Positions 34,614-42,633 of a stretch of 56,772 nt of DNA are shown here, piece by piece; within the stretch, counting starts at the first letter, position 1; each line of letters starts with the position of its first letter. Under the pieces are notes generated by a model. The model was not told the DNA's origin. It made no database searches and was given only the letters and a program-made list of their open reading frames with translations. A program made the position numbers and the translations under genes. Origin of the DNA: JANYCG01 sp031428695 (GTDB lineage: Bacteria; Pseudomonadota; Gammaproteobacteria; Burkholderiales; Burkholderiaceae_C); assembly GCA_031428695.1 (NCBI GenBank), contig JANOYE010000163.1:1-56772 (forward strand), read 5' to 3'.

Positions 34614-35567
34614 TCAATCGACCTTCGCGCCAGTCTCCTTCACGACCTTGCCCCACTTGGCGACTTCGCTGGCGATGTAGGCGGCCAGTTCAGGGCGGCC
34701 CATGCGCGAGACCTCCAGCGACAAGGTGGCGAAGTTGTCGCTCAGGGTTTTGTAGAGCAGCACCTTGTTGACTTCGCGGTTGAGCAAATCGAGCAACTCC
34801 GTGGGTGTGCCCGCTGGCGCGAACAGCGCAAACCAGGTGTTCGCTTCAAAACCTTTGTAGCCCAGCTCGTCGATGGTGGGCACTTCGGGCAGCGCCGGGC
34901 TGCGCTTGAGGCTGGTCACGGCAATGGCGCGCACCTTGCCGGCCTTGGCCAGTTGCACCACGGGCGGCATGGAGGTGGAACCAATCGGCACCTGGCCGCT
35001 CACCACGGCATTGGCAGCCGCTGCGGGCTGGAAGGGCACGTGTTGCACTTCCACTTTGAGCACGTTGCGAAAGAGCAATTCAGCGCCCAAGTGGGTGGTG
35101 GTGCCATTGCCAGACGAAGCGTAGCTGAGCTTCTCACGCTGCACCAGGGCTGTCAGCTCCTTTAAATTACTGGCTTTGACGTCGGGGTGCACATACAGAA
35201 TGTTGGGCGACACCCCCGCCATGGCCACCGGGGCCAGATCTTTATCAGGGCTGTACCCGGCGTTGGCAAAGAGCGAGGGGTTGACCGAATACGCCACGCT
35301 GTGCATGAGCAGTGTGTAACCATCGGCGGCCGACCTGGCCACCTGCACGGTGGCGATGTTGCCACCCGCACCGGGCTTGTTTTCGATCACCACCGGTTGC
35401 CCCAAGGCCACTGACAGGTTCAGCCCGACCGCGCGCGCCACCACATCGGTGGCACTGCCCGGCGCAAAGGCGACGACGATCCTGATGGGTTTTTCGGGGA
35501 AGGCGGCCAGGGTACGGCCGGTGAATACCATCAAAGCGGCAAGCAAGAGGCCTTTGCGAATCGTCAT
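34614..35567 (-). CDS. Bug/TctC family periplasmic receptor
   Basis: 317 residues with a signal peptide (MTIRKGLLLAALMVFTGRTLA) and the first-strand motif FPEKPIRIVVAFAPGSATD. GGGAG before ATG 35567 sets the start. It is the last gene of the kynurenine operon, 42 bp after another receptor gene. The ligand may be a tryptophan-derived aromatic acid such as anthranilate, kynurenate or a nitrobenzoate, judged only from its neighbours. Confidence 0.9.
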   Translation of the reverse strand: MTIRKGLLLAALMVFTGRTLAAFPEKPIRIVVAFAPGSATDVVARAVGLNLSVALGQPVVIENKPGAGGNIATVQVARSAADGYTLLMHSVAYSVNPSLFANAGYSPDKDLAPVAMAGVSPNILYVHPDVKASNLKELTALVQREKLSYASSGNGTTTHLGAELLFRNVLKVEVQHVPFQPAAAANAVVSGQVPIGSTSMPPVVQLAKAGKVRAIAVTSLKRSPALPEVPTIDELGYKGFEANTWFALFAPAGTPTELLDLLNREVNKVLLYKTLSDNFATLSLEVSRMGRPELAAYIASEVAKWGKVVKETGAKVD

Positions 35568-35609
35568 GTCATCTCCCAAAAGGGCATCCAGCGTGCCACA
35601 AAAACCCAA

Positions 35610-36572
35610 TTAATCCGCCTTGAAGCCCGACGCCTTGATGATCGGCGCCCAGCGCTGGGTTTCTGCCTCCTGCAGCTTCTGCAAATCGGCCCCGCTGCCG
35701 CCGCCGGTTTCGAGCAAGAGTTTGCTGTAACGCTCCATCACGTCGGGCATGCCCATGGCTTTGTTGGCGGCGGCATTGATGGCGGCCAGCAGCGCTGGTG
35801 GGGTGCGCGCAGGCGCGTACATGGCGAACCATCCTTGCGCCTGGATGTTGGCGAAGCCGAGTTCTTTGAACGTGGGCACATCGGGGGCAAGTTTGCTGCG
35901 TTTGTCGCCGGAGGAGGCGAGGATGCGGATTTTCCCGGCCTTGGCCAGCTCAAGCTGCTCGCCCAACACGTCGATGCCACTGGCAACCTGGTTGCCCGCC
36001 AACGCGGTCAGCAATGGCGCGCCGCCCTGGAACGGCACCGGCACGATGTCCACGCCCGCTTCTTTGCCAACCATCAAACCGAAGAAGTGCGGCAGGCTGC
36101 CCGCTGCCGGCATGCCGAAATTGGCTTTGGCCCGATTGGCCTTCATCCAGGCCAGAAATTCGGCGAGCGTTTTGTAAGGCGCCTCGGCGGGCACGGCCAG
36201 GCCGAAGTGGAAATTAGCCACATGCACGATGGGCGCAAAGTCGGTGCTGGGGTTGTAGTTTAGTTTGGAGAAGGTCAAGGGCGCCAGCACGGGCACGACG
36301 ATGGGGGCGATCATCACCGTGTCGCCATCGGGCGGCGCGTTTTTGAGCAACTCAGCCGCCAAGCGTGTGCCCGCACCGGGTTTGCTCTCCACAATCACAG
36401 GGCGCTTGAGTTCATCTTTCATCTTGTCGGCCAGCGCGCGGGCCACGGCGTCGAGCGAACCGCCGGGCGGCACACCGATGAGGATTTTCAACGGGCGGTC
36501 GGATTGCGCCAGCGTGCTCTGGGCGGCGAGCGCAGCAGCCATGGCAAAAGCAGCGATGTGTCGGCGTTTCAT
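35610..36572 (-). CDS. Bug/TctC family periplasmic receptor
   Basis: 320 residues with a signal peptide (cleavage near QSTLAQ) and the ligand loop RPLKILIGVPPGGSLD. The ATG overlaps the last 4 bp of the decarboxylase gene and has AAGGAG upstream, so translation is coupled to the catabolic genes. It presumably binds a pathway substrate in the periplasm. No TctAB genes are nearby. Confidence 0.9.
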   Translation of the reverse strand: MKRRHIAAFAMAAALAAQSTLAQSDRPLKILIGVPPGGSLDAVARALADKMKDELKRPVIVESKPGAGTRLAAELLKNAPPDGDTVMIAPIVVPVLAPLTFSKLNYNPSTDFAPIVHVANFHFGLAVPAEAPYKTLAEFLAWMKANRAKANFGMPAAGSLPHFFGLMVGKEAGVDIVPVPFQGGAPLLTALAGNQVASGIDVLGEQLELAKAGKIRILASSGDKRSKLAPDVPTFKELGFANIQAQGWFAMYAPARTPPALLAAINAAANKAMGMPDVMERYSKLLLETGGGSGADLQKLQEAETQRWAPIIKASGFKAD

Positions 36573-37612
36573 GATGTCTCCTTAAGTTTTGAGGGGGTCA
36601 GTTTGAAAAAATCTATGGCATTGTGGGCGAGTATCCGGCCACGATCATCCGCTTTCAGAAATGCGGCGTGTTGCACCAGTGAACCGATTTGCGGCTCTCC
36701 CAATGGAAAAGGGTAATCCGAGCCCAGCATCACGCGTTCCACGCCCATCACCTCGACCAGCAGGCGCAGGGAACGCGGGTCAAACACGGCGCTGTCCACA
36801 CTGAAACGGTTGACGTAATGCGAGGGCGGGTGCGGGCAGTCTTGCCGCACGATGTCGCGCTGCTGCCAGGCGTTCTCCACCCGGCCCAGCAAAAACGCGA
36901 AAGACCCACCGCCATGGGCGAAACACAGTTTCAAGCGCTTTGGGATGCGCTCAAACGCACCCGAAAGAATCAACGACAAAATGCCCAGCTGTGTTTCTGC
37001 GGGCATGGCGACCAGCCAGGGCAGCATCCACTTTTTCATGCGCGCGCCGCCCATCATGTCGCACGGGTGGGCCAGCACGGGGATGTTGTTGTTGGCGCAG
37101 TGGATCAAAAAATCGACCATCTGCGCGTCGTCCATGTCGCGCTCGCCCACATGGTTGCCGATTTGCACGCCAACGTGGCCGGCTTTCATCGCGCGGCTGG
37201 CTTCCAGGCAGGCCGCGTCGAGGTCTTGCAGCGGCACCTGCGCCAACACTTTGAGGCGCTCGGGGTTCGCGCTGGCAAAGTCCAGGGCGTGATCGTTCAT
37301 ACGGCGCGACCAGTCGGCCGCGAGTTGCGCGGGCGTGCTGTAGGCGAATATCACAGGCGTGGCGCAACTGATCTGAATATCGACACCGTGCGTGTCCATT
37401 TCAGCGAGCCGCGCGGTGGCGTCCCACAACACGCGGGTGACCGGGCGAAAGGCTTTGTCGCCTTGCATGATGTGGCCGGTTTCTCCGCTGGCATCGACAC
37501 GCAGCCAGGGGCCGACACCTGCGCTGCCACCCGATCCCAGCGCGTCGGCCTCTCTGCGGCTCACGCGCGGGAAGTGGTGCGCGTGCATGTCGATTTTTTG
37601 GATCTGTTTCAT
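36569..37612 (-). CDS. nbaD: 2-amino-3-carboxymuconate-6-semialdehyde decarboxylase
   Basis: A 347-residue amidohydrolase-fold decarboxylase (ACMSD). The metal site is recognisable: DMHAHHFP (His10, His12), PVLAHPCDMMGG, CFAHGGGSF and LGSDYPFPLG. It converts ACMS, the ring-opened product of 3-hydroxyanthranilate, to 2-aminomuconate semialdehyde and so commits carbon to full degradation. It is preceded 9 bp upstream by the 3-hydroxyanthranilate dioxygenase gene. The name nbaD comes from the 2-nitrobenzoate pathway of Pseudomonas; acmsd is equivalent. Confidence 0.93.
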   Translation of the reverse strand: MKQIQKIDMHAHHFPRVSRREADALGSGGSAGVGPWLRVDASGETGHIMQGDKAFRPVTRVLWDATARLAEMDTHGVDIQISCATPVIFAYSTPAQLAADWSRRMNDHALDFASANPERLKVLAQVPLQDLDAACLEASRAMKAGHVGVQIGNHVGERDMDDAQMVDFLIHCANNNIPVLAHPCDMMGGARMKKWMLPWLVAMPAETQLGILSLILSGAFERIPKRLKLCFAHGGGSFAFLLGRVENAWQQRDIVRQDCPHPPSHYVNRFSVDSAVFDPRSLRLLVEVMGVERVMLGSDYPFPLGEPQIGSLVQHAAFLKADDRGRILAHNAIDFFKLTPSKLKETS

Positions 37613-37621
37613 GGGGATTTT

Positions 37622-38209
37622 TTACGCTGCAACGCCAACGGATGGGTGGCCGGCCACCAGGCGCTGGTGCCAGGTTTTGAAGTCGCGCCCTGAATGCACT
37701 TCGCCGCATTGCGGGCAGGTGCGCTCGGTCTCGGTGGTGGCATAGAAGCGGTTGAAAGCATTGGGCAGGTCTTTGACGATGCTCTCCAGCTGAAACTCAT
37801 ACCGCTTGACCACCGTGCCGCAGGTGGCGCAGCTCCATTGGAAAGCGTCTTGCAGGCCCACGGGCCGCTGGCGTTCGATCACCAGGCACAAGCTGCCTTC
37901 GTCGGGGCGCTGCGGCGAATGCAACACATGGGGCGCCATGAGAAACATGTCGCCCCCTTTCAACTCGACCCGGTCGTATTGGCCGCGGTCCCACATCAGC
38001 AAATAGGCGTTGCCTTTTAACTGGTAGAAATATTCCTCCATCGGGTCGCCATGAAAATCAGAGCGCGCGTTGGGGCCGCCCACCACCGTGACCATGAAGT
38101 CGCCCTCCTTCCAGATCTGCTGGTTGCCCACGGGCGGTTTGAGCAGGTGCGCGTTGTCATTGAGCCAACGCTGGAAGTTGAGGGGCTGGCCGTGTTTGTA
38201 GCTGGACAT
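37622..38209 (-). CDS. nbaC: 3-hydroxyanthranilate 3,4-dioxygenase
   Basis: A 195-residue cupin ring-cleaving dioxygenase. Catalytic iron ligands are His53, Glu59 and His97 (DFHGDPMEEYFYQLKG and APHVLHS). A second, rubredoxin-like iron site is formed by Cys127, Cys130, Cys165 and Cys168, as in the Cupriavidus enzyme with small shifts in numbering. It opens 3-hydroxyanthranilate to ACMS. It lies between the broken amnD and nbaD in one operon. Confidence 0.95.
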   Translation of the reverse strand: MSSYKHGQPLNFQRWLNDNAHLLKPPVGNQQIWKEGDFMVTVVGGPNARSDFHGDPMEEYFYQLKGNAYLLMWDRGQYDRVELKGGDMFLMAPHVLHSPQRPDEGSLCLVIERQRPVGLQDAFQWSCATCGTVVKRYEFQLESIVKDLPNAFNRFYATTETERTCPQCGEVHSGRDFKTWHQRLVAGHPSVGVAA

Positions 38210-38227
38210 GGCTTCTATTTCAGAGAT

Positions 38228-38668
38228 TTATTTCAAAGGTCGGTTGAGCGGCTTATAGGCCACGGCCTTGATTTCGATCAGCAAATGCGGGTGCGGCAAC
38301 TGGTGCACCGCCACCGTGGTGCGGGCCGGGCCAGTGCTGTCAAAAAACTCGCCTTAGACTTCGTTGTAGCCGCCAAAATCATTCATGTTGACAAGGTAGG
38401 AATTCACTTCCACCAAGTCTGACAATGCGGCGCCCGCGCTGGCCAAAATGTCGCGGATGTTTTCAATCACGGCGCGGGTTTGCGCCCGGATGTCCAACGA
38501 CGTGGTGCCCATCGCGTCCACCGTGGCGCCTGCAATGCTGTTGTCGGGCAGGCGTGAACTGGTGCCAGACACATAAATGAAATCACCCGCGCGTTTAAAG
38601 TGCGGAAACTTTCCGCGCGGCGTGGCTTGGCCTGCGACGACACCGGATAGTGGGTTTGACTCTTTCAA
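38228..38668 (-). pseudogene. amnD: 2-aminomuconate deaminase (RidA family), interrupted by in-frame TAA
   Basis: The full frame has 147 codons. It starts at TTG 38668 behind AAAGGAG and runs to TAA at 38228-38230. Codon 105 (38354-38356) is TAA: the protein reads GGYNEV, stop, GEFFDSTGPARTTVAVHQLPHP, and RidA-type aminomuconate deaminases have Tyr at this spot (NEVYGE). The 41 codons after it remain intact, including VAVHQLPHPHLLIEIKA, which contributes to the RidA fold. TAT or TAC to TAA is one change. The truncated product would lack the last strand and helix and is probably inactive. It is also called nbaF. Confidence 0.85.
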
Positions 38669-38678
38669 AAAATCTCCT

Positions 38679-39617
38679 TTAAAACTGCGTGCGGATCGAC
38701 CAGAGTTCGAGGAAATACCGGTGTTCCGTGACGTGCCTCAACCAACCCACGCCGTCGGAGCCGCCGGTGCCGGGTTTTAGCCCCAACAAACGCTGCACCG
38801 AAACAAAATGCCGCCAGCGGTATTGCGAGAGTTGGTCGGCCAGTCCCACCAAAGCTTCACCCAGACGGTGCAAGTCGTTGTCTTGCTCCGGCTTGGAATA
38901 CACCTGCAACCAGGCCTGCTCGACCGACGGGTTGATCTTGTAGGCCAATGACCAATCCCGCCCCAGCGCGTCCTTGTCCACGGCCAAACCCCGCCGCGCA
39001 AGCAGGGCAATCACGTCGTCATACAAGCTGCGGGAGTTCAGCGCGGCTTCAATGCCAGGCCAGACGTGGGGCATGTTTTTGAAGGCGCTGGCCAGGCGGC
39101 GGTCTTTGTTGCCCAAGACGAACTCGACGTGGCGGTACATGAAGCTCAATTGCCCTGACGCCGCACCCAGCGAGTCGCGAAACTGGTTGAAGCCTTCGGG
39201 GCTGATGGTGGAGAGCACGTCTCAGGAGCGGGTGATGTGTTCACCAATGGCTTTGGCGCGCGGCAGTATTTCCAGCGCGTTGATGACTTCGTCGGCGCGG
39301 ATTTGCAGCTGCGCGTTGTACAGGTCGAAATGCAGCGCGCGAAACAGCAACTCATTGACCTGGCCCATGACAAAGAAACACATCTCGTCATAACCCTGGC
39401 TGCGCGGGTGTTGCGGCGAGAGCAGCAAGTCGATGCTCTGGTAGTCCACATAAGGGTTGCGGGTGCCTTGGAAATCCACCAGCGGCTCTCCGCCCGTGGC
39501 TTTGGCGGTGTAGGCGCGGGAGGCGTCGGTGGTCTTGGCCAAAGGGCGCGGGTAGGCGCTGGCCGGCACACCGGCGGGGTCGATCAGATGGGGCTGTTGC
39601 GGGCGATAACGTGGCAT
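38679..39617 (-). pseudogene. kynA: tryptophan 2,3-dioxygenase, interrupted by in-frame TGA
   Basis: The full frame has 313 codons from ATG 39617 (GAGGTGAAA upstream). Codon 132 (39222-39224) is TGA where the family has Trp: HITRS, stop, DVLSTISPEGFNQFRDSLG. Everything after it is conserved to the C-terminus, including FMYRHVEFVLGNK and the TGGSDGVGWLRHV heme-side loop. TGG to TGA is one transition. As read, only a 131-residue fragment is made. A GTG at 39218 could restart in the second half but would lack N-terminal heme-pocket residues. The enzyme normally opens tryptophan to N-formylkynurenine. Confidence 0.87.
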
Positions 39618-39623
39618 GGTGTT

Positions 39624-40598
39624 TCACCTCACGGTTGGGATGCTGCTGACTGTGTGCGCCGTTGCCTCCAGCAATGACAAAGTGCGTGCGCCCAGCGTCG
39701 TGGCAGGGTTGACGAGATCCAGTATCACATCGAAGTGGTTGCGCAGGGGCACCTCCAATGTCTCGGCGACGGTGCCAGCACGGGCCAAGTTCCGTGCGAA
39801 ATGTTTACTTTGGCGCTTGAATTCCTTCGTTTCAATATCACCCCATGCCACCAGCGTCTGCGGGAAACCGGTCAGCGGCAACAAGGCTGGGCTCTGCGCG
39901 CGCGCCGCGTCCGCGTCCAAACCCAGCGCTGTGTTGATGGATGTGCCCACCAGCGGCTCAAGCTCATAGATGCCAGACACCAACACGACCGCACGCACTG
40001 AGAGGGAAGCTTGCGCAGGCTGCCAACCGAGCCAGGCAACCATTGCTGCCAAATGGGCCCCGGCCGAGCTGCCAGCTACGACGATTCGGTTTGCATCAAA
40101 TCCCAGCGTCGTTGCATTTTTCGCCAGGCAGTTCAACGCGCTACGGCATTCATCAACGATTTGCGGCAGGGTTGCGTGCGGGGCCAGCGTGTAGTCAATG
40201 GCCGCGAAGGCGTGACCGCGTTCGATACAACCGCTGGCGGCAAACAGGGAATCTGCCGCCGACAGGGCCTGCCAATAACCACCGTGAATGAAAACCAGCA
40301 ATGCAGGCAATAGGTTTCCTTCGCGGATTGATGCGGCAGGCACACACAGGTCAATTCGCTGCGCCGCCAGCTCGCCGTAACGCAACTCATGCCACTTCGC
40401 GCCGCTGGATGCTGTGACCGAACGGGCCAGGAGGCTCTGCGCACGGTAAGCCTCCATGTGAGGCTGGTAATTGCCGCCGATGCAGGAGCTCGGTGAATAT
40501 TCGCGTTCGCGAATTTCGGCGGGCATGATGCGCCAAGAGCAGGTGTTCCCGCCTGCGGTTTCGATGGCTGCACTTTCAGGTGCAATTGGCGGGTTCAT
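39624..40598 (-). CDS. alpha/beta hydrolase, probable kynurenine formamidase
   Basis: 324 residues. The HGGYW motif (FIHGGYWQALSAAD) and nucleophile elbow AGSSAGAHLAAM (Ser in GSSAG) are typical of AFMID-type kynurenine formamidases, which hydrolyse N-formylkynurenine. The acidic residue and final His (PLRNHFDVILDL) are also present. The ATG overlaps the kynU stop by 4 bp and kynA follows after 6 bp, consistent with kynB function. The cyclase-fold KynB common in bacteria is a different family, hence no symbol. Confidence 0.85.
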   Translation of the reverse strand: MNPPIAPESAAIETAGGNTCSWRIMPAEIREREYSPSSCIGGNYQPHMEAYRAQSLLARSVTASSGAKWHELRYGELAAQRIDLCVPAASIREGNLLPALLVFIHGGYWQALSAADSLFAASGCIERGHAFAAIDYTLAPHATLPQIVDECRSALNCLAKNATTLGFDANRIVVAGSSAGAHLAAMVAWLGWQPAQASLSVRAVVLVSGIYELEPLVGTSINTALGLDADAARAQSPALLPLTGFPQTLVAWGDIETKEFKRQSKHFARNLARAGTVAETLEVPLRNHFDVILDLVNPATTLGARTLSLLEATAHTVSSIPTVR

Positions 40599-41878
40599 AC
40601 CAGCGTGTCGAGAATCTGACCAAACCGGTAAACGTCTTCAAACGAGTTGTACATCGGCACGGGCGCGCAGCGGATCACATTGGGTTCACGCCAATCGGGC
40701 AGGATGCCATTCGCCATCATTTTGTCGAGCAAAGGCTTGCCAAAACCATGCGCCACGATTGACAACTGGCAGCCCCGACGCTCGCGCGGTGTGATGATTT
40801 CCAGGCAATTCGTGTGCGTTTTGTCCAGCTCGCCGATAACAAACTCAAGGTAGCCTGTGAGCAACTGGCTTTTTTGCACCAGCGCCACCATGCCCACTTC
40901 GGCAAACATGTCGAGCGAAGCGCGGCAGGCCGCCATCGAGAGAACCGGCGCGTTGCTGATTTGCCAGCGCTCGGCGGTGTCCATCGGCACAAAGGTCTTG
41001 TCCATCAAGAAACGCGTGGCTTTTTCGTGCCCCCACCAACCGGCGAACTGCGGCAGGTGGGTATTGGCCAAGTGCCTCTCATGCACAAAAGCGCCCGCCA
41101 CACCGCCTGGGCCGCTATAGAGGTATTTGTAGCTGCACCAGGCGGCAAAGTCCACTTGCCAGTCATGCAGCTTCAAGTCAATGTTGCCCGCGCCGTGCGC
41201 GAGGTCGATACCGACGATGGCACCTGCGCGGTGACCGGCTTCAACAATGCCGGCAATGTCAAACACCTGGCCGGTGAAGTAGTTGACGCCGCCGAGCATC
41301 ACCAACGCCAGCGAGTCCTTGTGGCGCTCAATCGCGGCCAGTATGTCTTCGTGCCGAAGGGCGTGTTCACCCGAGCGCGGCTCGATCTCCACCAGGGCCT
41401 CTTCGACCGAGCGTCCGTGAATTTGCCCGTGAAATTTGATCTGCGGCTGCACCGCATACTGGTCGCTCGGAAACGCCTTGGCCTCGCACAAAATTTTGAA
41501 CCGCTTGGGCGTGGGCCGGTAAAACGAGTCCATCAGCAGGTGCAGGTTCACCGTCAAGTGGTTCATCATGATCGTCTCTCGCGGCATAGCACCCACGATA
41601 TCCGCCATGTTTTGCGTCAGCAATTCGTGGTAACCCAACCAGGGAGTCTTACCCATGAAATGCCCTTCAACGCCAAAAGTGGCCCAGGCGTCAAGCTCCT
41701 GCTGCAAATAGGCCTGGGTGGTTTTGGGCTGCAAGCCCAGAGAATTGCCGGTGAAATAGATGACGTCTTCGCCCGCGTATTGCGGCATGTGGAAGCGTTC
41801 CCGCATAGTGCGCAGCGGGTCGGCAAGGTCTTGCGCCCGCGTGTAATCCAAGGTGTTGGTAAATGACATGCGGCTCAT
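40595..41878 (-). CDS. kynU: kynureninase
   Basis: A 427-residue fold-type I PLP enzyme. The PLP lysine is in AWCSYKYLYSGPGG, with GIDLAHGAGNIDL ahead of it carrying the cofactor Asp and phosphate contacts; YFTGNSLGLQP near the start is the usual opening. It splits kynurenine to anthranilate plus alanine, or 3-hydroxykynurenine to 3-hydroxyanthranilate. It is first in the operon. GAGGAAGA just upstream supports 41878; a second ATG at 41869 is possible. Promoter must lie in the 94 bp before lolA ends. Confidence 0.95.
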   Translation of the reverse strand: MSRMSFTNTLDYTRAQDLADPLRTMRERFHMPQYAGEDVIYFTGNSLGLQPKTTQAYLQQELDAWATFGVEGHFMGKTPWLGYHELLTQNMADIVGAMPRETIMMNHLTVNLHLLMDSFYRPTPKRFKILCEAKAFPSDQYAVQPQIKFHGQIHGRSVEEALVEIEPRSGEHALRHEDILAAIERHKDSLALVMLGGVNYFTGQVFDIAGIVEAGHRAGAIVGIDLAHGAGNIDLKLHDWQVDFAAWCSYKYLYSGPGGVAGAFVHERHLANTHLPQFAGWWGHEKATRFLMDKTFVPMDTAERWQISNAPVLSMAACRASLDMFAEVGMVALVQKSQLLTGYLEFVIGELDKTHTNCLEIITPRERRGCQLSIVAHGFGKPLLDKMMANGILPDWREPNVIRCAPVPMYNSFEDVYRFGQILDTLV

Positions 41879-41972
41879 TCTTCCTCGGCTGGTTTGACCA
41901 GATTCAGGGCCGTGGCAACCGTCGGCTACGTCAGGAGCCGTGAGATGCCGCTTGGCGTCAGCTAAAGGCGGG

Positions 41973-42632
41973 CTATTGCTTTGCCACGTCTGCGCCTGCA
42001 GGCGGCTTGAACTGAAATGTTGCGGCGTCCAGCGCTGGGTTGATCTGAAAGGCCTTGAAACTCATGCGCGAGTTTTGGCCGAAGCTGTCGAGAATTTCCA
42101 GCGATGCCAGTTGCCCGCCCTTGAAGCCAATGCGCACGTCTTGCACCTGGCCGTCTTTGGTTTTTGGCGTGGCGACCACCCACTGCTGACCCTCTTTGTC
42201 GGGCGCGTTGGCCAGGGAAAAATCAGCTTGAAGCGCCTTCAGATCTGACGCCGTGGCGATCAAGGCGGCGGGCGTGGCGTTGAGCACCTGGGACTGTTTG
42301 CGGCTGGTGACTTGGTTCAGGTCAACGTCATACAACCACAGGGTTTGGCCGTCGGCGACGATGGTTTGTTCAAACGGTTTTTTGTAGACGAATTTGAACT
42401 GGTTCGGGCGCGAGAATTCAAAGGTTCCGGTTGAAGTTTTTACCCTAGGCGGCTGCGCTTCTTTGGCCGGTGCGGTGACCACCTGGGTGAAATCAGTGCG
42501 CCCGGTTTTGGCTGTTTTTACGAAATTTTCTAAGCTTTCTAGGCCATTAGGCCTCGCAACCAGTGCGTAACCAGCTAGAAAAATAATAGCAACTGGTTTT
42601 TTCAATCCAGAAATCGTTGTGAACATTTTCAT
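41973..42632 (-). CDS. lolA: outer-membrane lipoprotein carrier protein
   Basis: 219 residues. LolA shuttles lipoproteins across the periplasm from LolCDE to LolB. Signal peptide about 1-33 (core PVAIIFLAGYALVA), then the beta-barrel-like carrier (GRTDFTQVV, FEFSRPNQFKFVYKKPFEQTIVADGQTLWLYDVDLNQV). The gene starts 1 bp after ftsK ends and is surely cotranscribed. The segment coding for the signal peptide matches an interspersed repeat seen also at 54264-54330 (shared TAGCTGGTTACGC), so the export signal seems built from repeat DNA. Confidence 0.93.
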   Translation of the reverse strand: MKMFTTISGLKKPVAIIFLAGYALVARPNGLESLENFVKTAKTGRTDFTQVVTAPAKEAQPPRVKTSTGTFEFSRPNQFKFVYKKPFEQTIVADGQTLWLYDVDLNQVTSRKQSQVLNATPAALIATASDLKALQADFSLANAPDKEGQQWVVATPKTKDGQVQDVRIGFKGGQLASLEILDSFGQNSRMSFKAFQINPALDAATFQFKPPAGADVAKQ

Positions 42633-42633
42633 G

